From Hydrogenophaga sp. (GTDB lineage Bacteria; Pseudomonadota; Gammaproteobacteria; Burkholderiales; Burkholderiaceae_C): a stretch of DNA of 64,000 nucleotides. The position numbers were made by a program, and so were the translations under genes. This document shows positions 8,486 to 17,908 of the stretch, piece after piece. The stretch covers positions 248,001-312,000 of the forward strand of contig JAABQK010000002.1 of assembly GCA_011391495.1 (NCBI GenBank), written 5' to 3'. Numbering within the stretch: position 1 is the first letter of the stretch; each line of letters opens with the position of its first letter. A model generated the notes under the pieces. That model saw nothing but the letters and a program-made list of their open reading frames with translations. It made no database searches and was not told the DNA's origin.

Positions 8486-8986
8486 TCAGGCTGCGGCCAG
8501 CATGAGAAGGGCCACCGCGCGGGCCTCGATCGAGAGGCCTTGTCCCACGGGGCCGAGCTTCTCGGCCGTCTTGGCCTTCACATTGACCTGCCCCGGGGAA
8601 ATGCCCAGGGTTCGGGCGATGCTTTCGCAGATGGCCGCGATATGGGGCGCCAGCTTGGGCGCCTGAGCGATCACGGTGCTGTCGATATTGCCGATCTCGA
8701 AGCCCGCCGCGCGCACACGGCGGGCTGCTTCGGCCAGCAACACGCTGGAGTCGGCACCCTTGAACCGGTGATCGGTGTCGGGGAAGTGACGCCCGATGTC
8801 CCCGAGCGCTGCCGCTCCGAGCAAGGCGTCGGTGATGGCGTGCAGCAGCACGTCGGCATCCGAGTGCCCCAGCAGGCCCATGCTGTGCGGAATCCGCACC
8901 CCGCCAATCATGAGCGGGCGGCCCGGTACCAGGGCATGCACGTCCCAGCCTTCACCCATGCGCAAACTGAACGGTGTGGTGCTCAT
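8486..8986 (-). CDS. ispF: 2-C-methyl-D-erythritol 2,4-cyclodiphosphate synthase
   Basis: Catalyses the fifth step of the MEP isoprenoid pathway, cyclising CDP-ME 2-phosphate with loss of CMP. The 166-residue protein has metal ligands Asp15 and His17 in GWDVHAL, the third ligand His in [13 protein letters not shown], and the C-terminal EKLGPVGQG motif. It lies 12 bases downstream of ispD on the same strand, an arrangement found in many proteobacteria (some fuse the two). Length is normal for the family (about 160). Confidence 0.97.
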   Translation of the reverse strand: MSTTPFSLRMGEGWDVHALVPGRPLMIGGVRIPHSMGLLGHSDADVLLHAITDALLGAAALGDIGRHFPDTDHRFKGADSSVLLAEAARRVRAAGFEIGNIDSTVIAQAPKLAPHIAAICESIARTLGISPGQVNVKAKTAEKLGPVGQGLSIEARAVALLMLAAA

Positions 8987-8998
8987 GTCAATTCCTGA

Positions 8999-9721
8999 TC
9001 AGGGTCGGCTGTCCAGAATGGCTTCCGCCAGGGCAAAGTCTTCCGGGTAGGTGACCTTGAAGTTCTGCGCGCTGCTAGCCACCAGGAGCGGACGAAGGCC
9101 GGCCAGCTCCATGGCGCTGGCTTCATCGGTCACACCCGTGAACCCGCTGTCCGCCTGCGCGGCCAGGGCCGCCTGCAAAGCGCCGAGGCGAAACATCTGG
9201 GGTGTCTGCGCCAGCCACTTGTCCGAACGGTCAATGGTCGCGGCCACACGGCCATCGGCTTCCGTCTTGAGCGTGTCGGGCAGTTTGAGCGCCAGCAAAC
9301 CGCCGACGGCATCGTTCTGGCAGGCGTCGATCAGGGCATTGATCTGCCCTGGGGTCACCAGGCAGCGTGCGGCGTCGTGCACCAGCACCCAGTCGTTCAC
9401 ATCTGCGCCGTGCGCCAGCAGCGCCTGAAGACCGTTGAAAACGCTGGCGGCCCGTGTCGTACCGCCGCAGCGAGCCAACACCACATCGGGATGGTCCAGG
9501 CTCAGAAACCGGTCACCGGGTGCGACCACGAGGAGGCACTGCGTGATGCGCGGCACAGCCTGGAACGCCGCCAGCGTGTGCAGCACCATGGGCAGTCCGG
9601 CCAGCAGCCGGTACTGTTTGGGACCAGCCGACCCCGCCCGTGAGCCGCTGCCTGCGCAGGGCAGCAAGGCATGACATCGGGGCGGTGGGTCGCAAGGGAT
9701 TGTGTGGCGTGGTTCGATCAT
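8999..9721 (-). CDS. ispD: 2-C-methyl-D-erythritol 4-phosphate cytidylyltransferase
   Basis: Transfers CMP from CTP to MEP, the third step of the MEP pathway. The N-terminal nucleotide-binding loop reads LLPCAGSGSRAGSAGPKQY, matching the family pattern including the KQY motif, and VHDAARC and DEASAMEL follow. At 240 residues it is of usual length. It is cotranscribed with ispF and divergent from mfd. A start at the first ATG gives about 15 residues before the conserved LLPCAGSGSR; no better start codon lies nearer. Confidence 0.96.
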   Translation of the reverse strand: MIEPRHTIPCDPPPRCHALLPCAGSGSRAGSAGPKQYRLLAGLPMVLHTLAAFQAVPRITQCLLVVAPGDRFLSLDHPDVVLARCGGTTRAASVFNGLQALLAHGADVNDWVLVHDAARCLVTPGQINALIDACQNDAVGGLLALKLPDTLKTEADGRVAATIDRSDKWLAQTPQMFRLGALQAALAAQADSGFTGVTDEASAMELAGLRPLLVASSAQNFKVTYPEDFALAEAILDSRP

Positions 9722-9737
9722 GGGCGTGCCCGCATTC

Positions 9738-9743
9738 TAGAAT
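9738..9743 (+). promoter_or_regulatory. Candidate -10 element of mfd
   Basis: TAGAAT, about 100 bases upstream of the mfd ATG, in the short divergent gap from ispD. No clear -35 is visible. Confidence 0.3.
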
Positions 9744-9753
9744 CATGGGTTTT

Positions 9754-9783
9754 ACACCCCCCACCTCTTCAGGCGGGGGGTGT
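9754..9783 (+). promoter_or_regulatory. C/G-run hairpin in the mfd leader
   Basis: Perfect inverted repeat ACACCCCCC / GGGGGGTGT with a 12-base loop, followed by TTG. It lies between the candidate promoter and the mfd start, so it would sit in the 5' untranslated RNA. It may be a leader structure or a weak terminator; its role is unknown. Confidence 0.5.
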
Positions 9784-9844
9784 TTGTCATGGGCAGCCCA
9801 GGCATGACGCCTGGCTGCCCTGCTTCCGCTCCGAACCGACGCCC

Positions 9845-12800
9845 ATGGACCTGCCCAAACTCAATCCCGGCAAACGCTTCACACTGCCGCGCCCCAGCGG
9901 TTCAGCCGATGCGATGCTGCTGGCGCAACTGGCGTCGCGCGACAAAGCGGCTGGCCGCCTCACGGCCATCGTCACCGCCGATGCCACCGACGCGCAGCGC
10001 CTGATCGACGAAATGGCGTTCTTCGCACCGGGACTGCGATGCGCCCTCTTCCCGGACTGGGAAACCCTGCCCTACGACACCTTCTCACCACATCAGGACC
10101 TGATTTCCGAGCGCCTGGCCACGCTCTGGCGCATCCAGCAGCACGACAAGGACACCGGTGCCGACGTGGTTCTCGTGCCCGCAACCACGGCGCTGTACCG
10201 GCTGGCGCCACCGTCCTTCCTGGCCGGTTACACCTTCCAGTTCAAGGTCAGGCAGAAGCTCGATGAGGCCAAGCTCAAGGGGCAGCTCACGCTCGCCGGC
10301 TACCAGCACGTGACCCAGGTGGTGAGCCCAGGCGAATACGCCGTGCGCGGCGGCCTGATCGACCTCTTCCCCATGGGCTCACTGGTGCCCTACCGTGTGG
10401 ACCTGTTCGACGACGAGATCGACAGCATCCGCACCTTCGACCCCGACAGCCAGCGCAGCCTGTATCCGGTGCCCGAGGTGCGGCTGCTGCCCGGGCGCGA
10501 GTTCCCGATGGACGACGCGGCACGCGCGAAATTCCGCAGCCGCTGGCGCGAACTGCTGGAGGGCGACCCGACCAAGAGCCGCGTCTACAAGGACATGGGC
10601 AACGGCGTGGCCACCGCCGGCATCGAGTACTACCTGCCACTGTTCTTCGAGCAAACCGCGACCGTCTTTGACTACCTCGGCGAACAGGCGACGGTCGTGC
10701 TGCACGGCGACCTGGAACCCGCCTTCCAGCGTTTCTGGCAGGACACGCAGGACCGCTACCGCCTCGTCAAGGGCGACCCCGAGCGCCCGGCGCTGCCGCC
10801 CGAGAGCCTGTTCCTCTCCGCCGAGCAGTTTTACACCGAAGCCAACGCGCACGCACAACTCGCCATCCGCCCGGCGGTAGACGACATCGCCGACAGCGCC
10901 TTCGCCCAGAAACTGGGCGACCTGTCGGTGGTGCGCGGCGCCGAAGACCCGCTCTCTCGCCTGCAAAGCCACATCCGCAACACGGCGCACCGCGTGCTGC
11001 TGCTGGCCGAGAGCGACGGCCGGCGCGAGAGCCTGCTGGACTTCCTGCGTGCCAGCGGCCTGAACCCGCCCGCCTTCGAAACGCTCGCCGAGTTCCAGGC
11101 CAGCGACGAAAAAACCGGCATCGCCACCTCGGTGCTGACGGTCGGTTTCAGTTCGCTGGAAGACGGCATCGACTTCGTCACCGAGACCGAACTCTTCGCC
11201 GCCGGACCCACGACGCGCCGGCGCAAGAAGCAGGAACAGGTCAGCGACGTCGATGCGCTGATCAAGGACCTTTCCGAGCTCAACGTGGGCGACCCGGTGG
11301 TGCACAACGCGCACGGCATCGGTCGCTACCGCGGCCTGGTCCACATGGACATGGGCGAGAAGAACCCGGACGGCACGCCCGCGCTGATGGAGTTCCTGCA
11401 CCTCGAATACGCCGACAAAGCGGTGCTCTACGTGCCGGTGAGCCAGCTGCAGCTGATCGGCCGCTACACGGGCGTGAGCGCCGACGAGGCGCCGCTGCAC
11501 CGCCTGGGCAGCGGCCAGTGGGACAAGGCCAAGCGCAAGGCCGCCGAGCAGGTGCGCGACGCCGCCGCCGAGCTGCTGAACATCTACGCCCGCCGCGCGG
11601 CTCGACATGGGCACGCCTTCCGCTACTCGGCGCAGGACTACGAAATCTTCGCCAACGACTTCGGCTTTGAAGAGACCGCCGACCAGCGCGCCGCGATCCA
11701 CGCGGTGATCCAGGACATGATCAGCCCGCGTCCGATGGACCGGCTGATCTGTGGCGACGTGGGTTTCGGCAAGACCGAGGTCGCCTTGCGCGCAGCCTTC
11801 GTGGCCGTCACCGGCGGGCGCCAGGTGGCGTTCCTCGCGCCCACCACGCTGCTCGCCGAACAGCACTACCAGACCCTGGTGGACCGCTTTGCCAAGTGGC
11901 CGGTGAAGATCGCCGAGATGAGCCGCTTCCGCTCGCAGAAGGAAATCACCGCGGCACAGAAAGGCATCGCCGACGGCTCGGTGGACATCGTCGTCGGCAC
12001 GCACAAGCTGCTGAGCGAAAAGACCCAGTTCAAAGACCTCGGCCTGCTCATCATCGACGAGGAACACCGCTTCGGCGTGCGCCACAAGGAGGCCATGAAG
12101 GCCCTGCGTGCCGAGGTGGACGTGCTCACGCTCACTGCGACCCCCATTCCGCGCACGCTGGGCATGGCGCTGGAAGGCCTGCGCGACCTGTCGGTCATCG
12201 CCACCGCGCCGCAGCGCCGCCTGGCGATCAAGACCTTTGTTCGCAACGAAGGCAACGGCGTGATCCGGGAAGCGGTGTTGCGGGAGTTGAAGCGCGGCGG
12301 GCAGGTCTACTTCCTGCACAACGAGGTCGAGACGATCGAGAACCGCAAACAGAAGCTGGAGGAAATCCTGCCCGAGGCGCGCATCGCCATCGCCCACGGC
12401 CAGATGCCCGAGCGCGACCTTGAGCGTGTGATGCGCGACTTCGTGGCGCAGCGCTACAACCTGCTGCTGTGTTCGACCATCATCGAGACCGGCATCGACG
12501 TACCGACCGCCAACACCATCGTGATGAGCCGGGCCGACAAGTTCGGCCTGGCCCAGCTGCACCAGCTGCGCGGGCGCGTGGGTCGCAGCCACCACCAGGC
12601 CTATGCCTACCTGCTGGTGCCCGAGATCGAGGGTCTGACCAAACAGGCGGCCCAGCGGCTCGACGCGATCCAGCAGATGGAAGAGCTCGGCAGCGGCTTC
12701 TACCTCGCCATGCACGACCTCGAGATCCGCGGTGCCGGCGAGGTGCTGGGCGAGAACCAGAGCGGCAACATGCTCGAAGTGGGATTCCAGCTCTACAACG

Positions 12801-13324
12801 AGATGCTCAACGAAGCCGTGCGCTCGCTCAAGGCCGGACGCGAACCCGACCTGCTCAGCCCGCTGAGCGTGACCACCGACATCAACCTGCACGCACCCGC
12901 CCTTCTGCCCAGCGACTACTGCGGCGACGTGCACCTGCGCCTCTCGTTCTACAAGAAGCTCGCCACCGCCAAGACGACCGACCAGGTGGACGCCCTGCTG
13001 GAAGAGATCGTGGACCGCTTCGGCAAGTTGCCAGCCCAGGCACAGACGCTGATCGACGTGCACCGCCTGCGCTGCATCAGCGCGCCCTATGGTGTGGTCA
13101 AGGTCGACGCCGCACCGGGCGTCACGAACATCACGTTCAAGGCCAACCCGCCGGTGGAGCCCATGCGCATCATCGAACTGATCCAGAAGAACCGGCACAT
13201 CAAGTTGGCCGGCAACGAGAAGCTGCGCATCGAGCGTGCCCTGCCGGAAGTGAAGGACCGGGTGCAGCTGGTGCGCGACGTGCTGCGCTCGCTGGGCCAG
13301 CCGAAAATCGCAGAAACCCTTTGA
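9845..13324 (+). CDS. mfd: Transcription-repair coupling factor Mfd
   Basis: An ATP-dependent translocase that removes RNA polymerase stalled at DNA lesions and recruits UvrA. The 1159-residue protein has the N-terminal UvrB-homology region, a CarD-like RNA-polymerase interaction domain around residues 480-560 (DPVVHNAHGIGRYRGL), and the RecG-like motor with Walker A GDVGFGKTE, DEEHRFG and TATPIPRTL. A C-terminal D7 domain follows. Length is normal. The start is the ATG giving MDLPKLNPGK, chosen because translation upstream would run back through the ispD promoter gap. The repair partner uvrB is also in this window, about 16 kb away. Confidence 0.97.
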   Translation: MDLPKLNPGKRFTLPRPSGSADAMLLAQLASRDKAAGRLTAIVTADATDAQRLIDEMAFFAPGLRCALFPDWETLPYDTFSPHQDLISERLATLWRIQQHDKDTGADVVLVPATTALYRLAPPSFLAGYTFQFKVRQKLDEAKLKGQLTLAGYQHVTQVVSPGEYAVRGGLIDLFPMGSLVPYRVDLFDDEIDSIRTFDPDSQRSLYPVPEVRLLPGREFPMDDAARAKFRSRWRELLEGDPTKSRVYKDMGNGVATAGIEYYLPLFFEQTATVFDYLGEQATVVLHGDLEPAFQRFWQDTQDRYRLVKGDPERPALPPESLFLSAEQFYTEANAHAQLAIRPAVDDIADSAFAQKLGDLSVVRGAEDPLSRLQSHIRNTAHRVLLLAESDGRRESLLDFLRASGLNPPAFETLAEFQASDEKTGIATSVLTVGFSSLEDGIDFVTETELFAAGPTTRRRKKQEQVSDVDALIKDLSELNVGDPVVHNAHGIGRYRGLVHMDMGEKNPDGTPALMEFLHLEYADKAVLYVPVSQLQLIGRYTGVSADEAPLHRLGSGQWDKAKRKAAEQVRDAAAELLNIYARRAARHGHAFRYSAQDYEIFANDFGFEETADQRAAIHAVIQDMISPRPMDRLICGDVGFGKTEVALRAAFVAVTGGRQVAFLAPTTLLAEQHYQTLVDRFAKWPVKIAEMSRFRSQKEITAAQKGIADGSVDIVVGTHKLLSEKTQFKDLGLLIIDEEHRFGVRHKEAMKALRAEVDVLTLTATPIPRTLGMALEGLRDLSVIATAPQRRLAIKTFVRNEGNGVIREAVLRELKRGGQVYFLHNEVETIENRKQKLEEILPEARIAIAHGQMPERDLERVMRDFVAQRYNLLLCSTIIETGIDVPTANTIVMSRADKFGLAQLHQLRGRVGRSHHQAYAYLLVPEIEGLTKQAAQRLDAIQQMEELGSGFYLAMHDLEIRGAGEVLGENQSGNMLEVGFQLYNEMLNEAVRSLKAGREPDLLSPLSVTTDINLHAPALLPSDYCGDVHLRLSFYKKLATAKTTDQVDALLEEIVDRFGKLPAQAQTLIDVHRLRCISAPYGVVKVDAAPGVTNITFKANPPVEPMRIIELIQKNRHIKLAGNEKLRIERALPEVKDRVQLVRDVLRSLGQPKIAETL

Positions 13325-13343
13325 ACCCGACGCAGACAAGACC

Positions 13344-14069
13344 ATGACCCCAGTCACCGAATTCAAACCCGGCCTCACCGTCCAGGGCTTCGCTCCCCCA
13401 CTGAACCTCCGGGATTTCAAGCTCATCGCGTTCGACATGGACTCCACGCTCATCAACATCGAGTGCGTCGATGAAATCGCCGACGCCGTGGACCGCAAGA
13501 CCGAGGTCGCCGCCATCACCGAAGCCGCGATGCGCGGCGAGATCGCCGACTACAAGGAAAGCCTGCGCCAGCGAGTGGCCTTGCTCAAGGGCGTGACGAT
13601 GGCCGACATGGAGCGTGTGTACGTCGAGCGCCTGCGCATCAACCCCGGCGCGGCCAAGCTGATCCGCGCCTGCAAGGCCGCCGGTCTGAAGGTGCTGCTG
13701 GTCTCGGGCGGTTTCACCTTCTTCGCGCACCGGGTGCGCGACACGCTGGGCATCGATTTCGTGCGTGCCAACGTGCTGGAAGTGGTTTCCGGCCCCAACT
13801 GTGGCGAGCTGACCGGTCGCATGGTGGACCAGTCCTGGGGCGACATCTGCGACGGCGCCGAGAAGCGCCGGACCCTGCTGGAAGTGGCATCCCTGCTCGG
13901 CATTGAACCCAGCCAGTGCATCGCCATGGGCGATGGTGCGAACGACCTGCCGATGATGGGTGAGGCCGGCCTGTCGGTGGCCTACCACGCCAAGCCCAAG
14001 GTCCGTGAGCAGGCCATGGTCGCCATCAACGAAGGCGGGCTGGACCGTCTGCTGGAAGTGCTGCGCTGA
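13344..14069 (+). CDS. serB: Phosphoserine phosphatase
   Basis: Last step of serine biosynthesis, a HAD-family phosphatase. The nucleophile is Asp31 in FDMDSTLI, with general acid Asp33. Motif II is LLVSGGFTFFA and motif III ends MGDGANDLPMM. The 241-residue form lacks the long ACT-type N-terminal extension of E. coli SerB. It starts 19 bases after mfd on the same strand and is followed 19 bases later by the thiol-transport gene, so all may share a transcript. Confidence 0.96.
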   Translation: MTPVTEFKPGLTVQGFAPPLNLRDFKLIAFDMDSTLINIECVDEIADAVDRKTEVAAITEAAMRGEIADYKESLRQRVALLKGVTMADMERVYVERLRINPGAAKLIRACKAAGLKVLLVSGGFTFFAHRVRDTLGIDFVRANVLEVVSGPNCGELTGRMVDQSWGDICDGAEKRRTLLEVASLLGIEPSQCIAMGDGANDLPMMGEAGLSVAYHAKPKVREQAMVAINEGGLDRLLEVLR

Positions 14070-14088
14070 AGGCACACACCAGCCACCT

Positions 14089-15303
14089 ATGTACCTGGTT
14101 GTCCAGGCCGGCATGTTGTCCCTTCACCGCGTCATTTCATGGCCACACCCGCCCAGGCGGGTGATCGGGCTGCTGCTGGCCGCCTGTTGCCTGCTGCTGG
14201 CCCTGCTCTGGCTCCCGGCCAGAGCACAGGGTACCGGCACGCCGGCTGACGCGGACAGCCCACCCGCCCTGCAGGTCTTCGTGCGCGAGGGTTGCCCGCA
14301 CTGCGCCAGCGCCAAGGCGTTCCTTTCCAAGCTGCGCCCGGAAGACCTGCAGGGTGTGCGCATCGTGCTGCGTGACGTGGGCGAGGACGAACAGGCCCGT
14401 CGCGATCTGGAGCGCATCTCGCGGGCGGTCGGCGCCTGGCCGCCTGGCGTGCCCACCTTCGTGTTCAAGGACACCGTGCTGGTGGGCTTTGACGACAGCG
14501 AGCACACCGGCCGCGACCTGCTGCAGCTGATCCAGCAGGACAACGCACCGCCCGTGGTTCGCGATGAGGTCGAGACGCGGCTCTTCGGCACCCTGGACGC
14601 CACCCGCCTGGGCCTGCCGCTGTTCACGCTGGCGCTGGGCCTGCTGGATGGATTCAACCCCTGCGCCACCTGGGTGCTGCTGTTCCTGCTGTCGCTGCTG
14701 GTGCGACTGCAGGACCGCCGCCGCATGGCGCTGGTGGCCGGCACTTTCGTGCTGGCCAGTGGTGCGGTGTACTTCGCCTTCATGGCTGCCTGGCTCAACT
14801 TCTTTCTGGTGCTCGGTCTGTCCAGTACCCTGCGTGTGGCGCTGGGCACGCTGGCGCTGCTGATCGGTCTGTTCAACGTGAAGGACTTTTTCGCCTTCGG
14901 GCGCGGACCCTCGTTCAGCATTCCCGATTCGGCCAAGCCCGGCCTGTACGAGCGGATGCGACACGTCATCGCGGCCCCGACGCTTGGACTCGCCATGGTC
15001 TCGGTGATCACACTGGCGGTGCTGGTGAACTTCGTCGAGTTGCTGTGCACCGCAGGTTTCCCGGCCATCTACACCGCCGTGCTCGCGCAACACGAGCCCA
15101 CCGCCGCTGCCCGTTACGCCTACCTCGGTCTCTACATCCTGGGCTACATGGCCGACGACGCCCTCATGGTGGGACTGGCGGTGACCGCACTGAGCCGGCG
15201 CAAACTCAGCGAGCGTGCCGGCCGCGTGCTCAAGCTGATCGCTGGCAGCGTCATGCTCTTGCTGGGTCTGGTGCTTCTGCTGCGGCCCGGCTGGCTGATG
15301 TGA
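14089..15303 (+). CDS. CcdA/DsbD-like membrane thiol transporter with N-terminal redoxin domain
   Basis: A 404-residue membrane protein expected to pass electrons across the inner membrane. After a hydrophobic signal or anchor (about residues 25-46) comes a glutaredoxin/thioredoxin-like domain with CPHC (Cys69, Cys72), predicted to be periplasmic. The C-terminal half has about six transmembrane helices of the CcdA type, with one Cys in GLLDGFNPCATWV and another in ELLCTAGFP, the two membrane cysteines used by CcdA/DsbD. It is followed by a thioredoxin-like gene after 32 bases, so the pair probably works together. The start could also be the ATG 24 bases downstream (MLSLHRVISW). Confidence 0.8.
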   Translation: MYLVVQAGMLSLHRVISWPHPPRRVIGLLLAACCLLLALLWLPARAQGTGTPADADSPPALQVFVREGCPHCASAKAFLSKLRPEDLQGVRIVLRDVGEDEQARRDLERISRAVGAWPPGVPTFVFKDTVLVGFDDSEHTGRDLLQLIQQDNAPPVVRDEVETRLFGTLDATRLGLPLFTLALGLLDGFNPCATWVLLFLLSLLVRLQDRRRMALVAGTFVLASGAVYFAFMAAWLNFFLVLGLSSTLRVALGTLALLIGLFNVKDFFAFGRGPSFSIPDSAKPGLYERMRHVIAAPTLGLAMVSVITLAVLVNFVELLCTAGFPAIYTAVLAQHEPTAAARYAYLGLYILGYMADDALMVGLAVTALSRRKLSERAGRVLKLIAGSVMLLLGLVLLLRPGWLM

Positions 15304-15335
15304 CACCCTTCCTTCACGCAACGCCGCTCAATCCC

Positions 15336-15890
15336 ATGTCATTTTCAATCGGGTCCCGTCTTCGCAACCACTGGCGAGCGCAGTGGAAGAACCACCTCGG
15401 CACGCTGGCGCTGGTGGTGCTTGTGTTCGTTGGCGTGCAGGCCTGGCAGACGCGCGGCGTGCCGTCGGGTCCCGCCCCCGACTTTGCATTCATCCTGATC
15501 CTGCCCGACGGCAGCCAGCGCAACAGCACACTGGGGGCATGGCGCGCCGAGCATCCCGGTCGGCCGGTGGCCCTGCATGTGTGGGCCGAGTGGTGCCCGA
15601 TCTGCCGTGCTGAAGAGCACAGCGTGACGCGTGTCTCGCGCGACTGGCCTGTGCTCACGGTGGCCATGCAATCGGGTGGGGCCGACGCGGTAGCCCGCGT
15701 GCTGGCAAAGCGCCAGTTGCCCTGGGCCACGGCGCTCGACACCCGGGGCGAGATCGCCCGCGCACTCGGCTTCAAAGCCGTCCCCGCCTTCGTGGTCGTG
15801 GACGACCGGGGCCAACTGCGCGGGGCCAGCGTGGGCTACACGACCGAAATCGGTATGCGCCTGCGGCTGTGGTGGGCGCGACTCTTTTAG
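15336..15890 (+). CDS. Membrane-anchored thioredoxin-like protein
   Basis: A 184-residue TlpA/ScsD-type thiol protein. One N-terminal transmembrane helix (about residues 22-38) would place the thioredoxin fold in the periplasm. The active site is WCPIC (Cys87, Cys90). The family cis-Pro lies in FKAVPAFVVVDD. It lies directly downstream of the CcdA-like transporter, which is its likely reductant source; the ScsB/ScsD and CcdA/ResA pairs are the closest known parallels. The substrate is unknown. Confidence 0.82.
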   Translation: MSFSIGSRLRNHWRAQWKNHLGTLALVVLVFVGVQAWQTRGVPSGPAPDFAFILILPDGSQRNSTLGAWRAEHPGRPVALHVWAEWCPICRAEEHSVTRVSRDWPVLTVAMQSGGADAVARVLAKRQLPWATALDTRGEIARALGFKAVPAFVVVDDRGQLRGASVGYTTEIGMRLRLWWARLF

Positions 15891-16158
15891 CCGGTACGGT
15901 ATCGGTTGCCCAAGACGCCTGGACACGACCCGCGACGCACGAAGCGGCCAGCCCCGGGAGTCCGCCGGAGAGAAATGCAACAAGCCTGAAATGCGGTGGA
16001 ACTGGCTGCGCTGGACGCCATCGCGTGCCTTGCCGGCAGCGCCGGCGTCAGAGCCGCTGGCTCGTCGTCCTATCCGAGCCTGCGCAGGCAGGCTTGGAGC
16101 CGCGGTCCTCGGCCCGGTTGAGGGGGTGGCGCGAAGCGCCGCGGTGGTGTTTCTTGCC
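15891..16158. other. Intergenic region with a short hairpin
   Basis: No gene is seen here, between two convergent genes. A 5-bp GGCGC/GCGCC hairpin with a GAA loop lies at 16128-16140, shortly after the yciH stop, without a T-run. I see no further promoter or repeat that I can support. Confidence 0.4.
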
Positions 16159-16521
16159 TCAGCCGCCGGCGCGCTTGACGGTATGGCCCCGCGCCTTGAG
16201 CGCCGCCATCACGCGCTCGATGTGCTCACCTTGAATCTCGATCACACCGTCTTTCACGGTCCCCCCGGTGCCACAGCTCGCCTTGAGCTGCTTGCCGAGC
16301 GAGGTGAGTGCCGCGGGGTCCAGCGCAAGGCCCTTGACCAGCGTGACAGCCTTGCCGCCCCGGCCCTTGGTCTCGCGCGACACCCGCGCCACGCCATCGC
16401 CCGCAGGCACAGCACCGGCCTGACGGCAGACACACTGCGCCACGGGCTGGCGACACGCCGGGCACATGCGACCTGCATCGGTGGAGTACACCAGGCCGCC
16501 GGAAGACAACTTGTTTTTCAT
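16159..16521 (-). CDS. yciH: SUI1/eIF1-like translation factor YciH
   Basis: A 120-residue bacterial homologue of eukaryotic eIF1 (SUI1). The N terminus holds a four-cysteine segment (CPAC and CVC) that may bind metal. The SUI1 fold follows, with GKAVTLVKGL, KQLKASCGTGGTVKDG and the C-terminal IEIQGEHIERV. The bacterial role is debated: it can influence start-codon selection in vitro. The gene is divergent from the helicase gene across 68 bases. Confidence 0.92.
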   Translation of the reverse strand: MKNKLSSGGLVYSTDAGRMCPACRQPVAQCVCRQAGAVPAGDGVARVSRETKGRGGKAVTLVKGLALDPAALTSLGKQLKASCGTGGTVKDGVIEIQGEHIERVMAALKARGHTVKRAGG

Positions 16522-16589
16522 GGGCCGTCATCGTAGCGTGCACCGCCGCAAGGCAGCGGCCCGTTAAACTGCACAGAAACCTTCGCCCC

Positions 16590-17840
16590 ATGCCATTCAC
16601 TTCCCTGGGACTCGCTCCCGCCCTGGCCCAAGCGGCCGCAGAACTCGGCTTCACCGAGCCCACCCCCATCCAGCTGGAGGCCATTCCCGCCGTTCTGGCC
16701 GGTTCCGACCTGCTGGCGACGGCACGGACCGGGTCCGGCAAGACCGCGGCCTTCTCCCTTCCCCTGCTGCAACGCCTGCAGGCCAGCCCGGCGACATCAC
16801 CCCGGCGGGTGCGGGCCCTGGTGCTGGTCCCCACGCGCGAGCTCGCCGCCCAGGTGGGCGAGGTGGTGCGCAGCCTGGCACAGCACTTGGCAGAACGCCC
16901 CAAGGTGGCGGTGCTGTTTGGCGGCGTCTCCATCAACCCCCAGATGATGGCGCTGCGTGGCGGTGCCGACGTGGTGGTGGCAACGCCCGGACGCCTGCTC
17001 GACCTGGTGGAGCACAACGCACTGCGCCTGTCGGCGGTGGAGCTGCTGGTGCTCGACGAAGCCGACCGCCTGCTCGATCTGGGTTTTGCAGAGGAACTGG
17101 CGCGTGTGCTGGCACTGCTGCCCGCCCATCGGCAGAACCTGTTTTTCTCGGCCACCTTCCCGCCTGCCGTGGAGGCGCTGGCCGGCAGCTTGCTGCGCCA
17201 ACCCCTGCGTGTGCACGTGCCCACCGAGCCCCAGGACCAGGCGGTGGTGCTGCAGCGGGTGATCCAGGTCGATGCCAGCCGCCGCACCCAGCTGCTGCGC
17301 CAGCTCATCCGGGACAACGGCTGGGAACGCGTACTCGTGTTTGTGGCCACCCAGTACAGTGCCGAGCGCGTGGCCGCCAAGCTGCACCAGGGTGATCTGT
17401 TCGCGACCTCATTGCACGGTGGACTGAGCCAGGCGGCGCGCAAGCAGGCCCTGGCGGAGTTCAAGGAGAAGCGCTGGGACGTGGTCGTCACCACCGACCT
17501 GGCCGCGCGTGGCATCGACATCGCGCAGTTGCCGGTGGTCGTGAACTACGACCTGCCGCGTTCGGCCGTGGACTACGTGCACCGCATCGGGCGCACTGGC
17601 CGCGCTGGTGAAAGCGGGCTTGCGATCAGCTTTGTCAGCGCTGACACCGAAGCCCATTTCCGCCTGATCGAAAAACGGCAGGGACTGAGCCTGCCTCGCG
17701 AGCAGATCGCCGGCTTCGAGCCCCAGGAAACCCTGCCCGAGAACGCGCCCGGCGGTGGCGGCATCAAGGGCAAACGCCCGAGCAAGAAGGACAAGCTTCG
17801 GGCGGCAGCGGCCGCCGCTGGTGGCCAGAAAACCGCTTGA
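16590..17840 (+). CDS. rhlE: DEAD-box RNA helicase, RhlE type
   Basis: An ATP-dependent RNA helicase of 416 residues. The Q-motif region (GFTEPTPIQ), motif I ARTGSGKT, Ia PTRELA, Ib TPGR, II DEAD, III SAT, V ARGID and VI HRIGRTGR are all present in order. The C terminus is short, basic and Lys/Ala-rich (KGKRPSKKDK), as in many RhlE-like proteins where it helps bind RNA. Whether this is RhlE or another member (SrmB, DbpA) is not certain; no DbpA-type C-terminal domain is seen. Confidence 0.88.
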   Translation: MPFTSLGLAPALAQAAAELGFTEPTPIQLEAIPAVLAGSDLLATARTGSGKTAAFSLPLLQRLQASPATSPRRVRALVLVPTRELAAQVGEVVRSLAQHLAERPKVAVLFGGVSINPQMMALRGGADVVVATPGRLLDLVEHNALRLSAVELLVLDEADRLLDLGFAEELARVLALLPAHRQNLFFSATFPPAVEALAGSLLRQPLRVHVPTEPQDQAVVLQRVIQVDASRRTQLLRQLIRDNGWERVLVFVATQYSAERVAAKLHQGDLFATSLHGGLSQAARKQALAEFKEKRWDVVVTTDLAARGIDIAQLPVVVNYDLPRSAVDYVHRIGRTGRAGESGLAISFVSADTEAHFRLIEKRQGLSLPREQIAGFEPQETLPENAPGGGGIKGKRPSKKDKLRAAAAAAGGQKTA

Positions 17841-17908
17841 CGACCAACACCTGCCCAGCCGATCCGGATCATCGCCCATCAGGCGCCGGATTCACGGCTT
17901 GCAGTGGC

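Noticed and set aside
10379-13519. Very long minus-strand open frame opposite mfd (over 1000 codons)
   Set aside because: It is the mirror of a GC-rich conserved gene; its translation is His/Gln/Arg-rich with no family motif.
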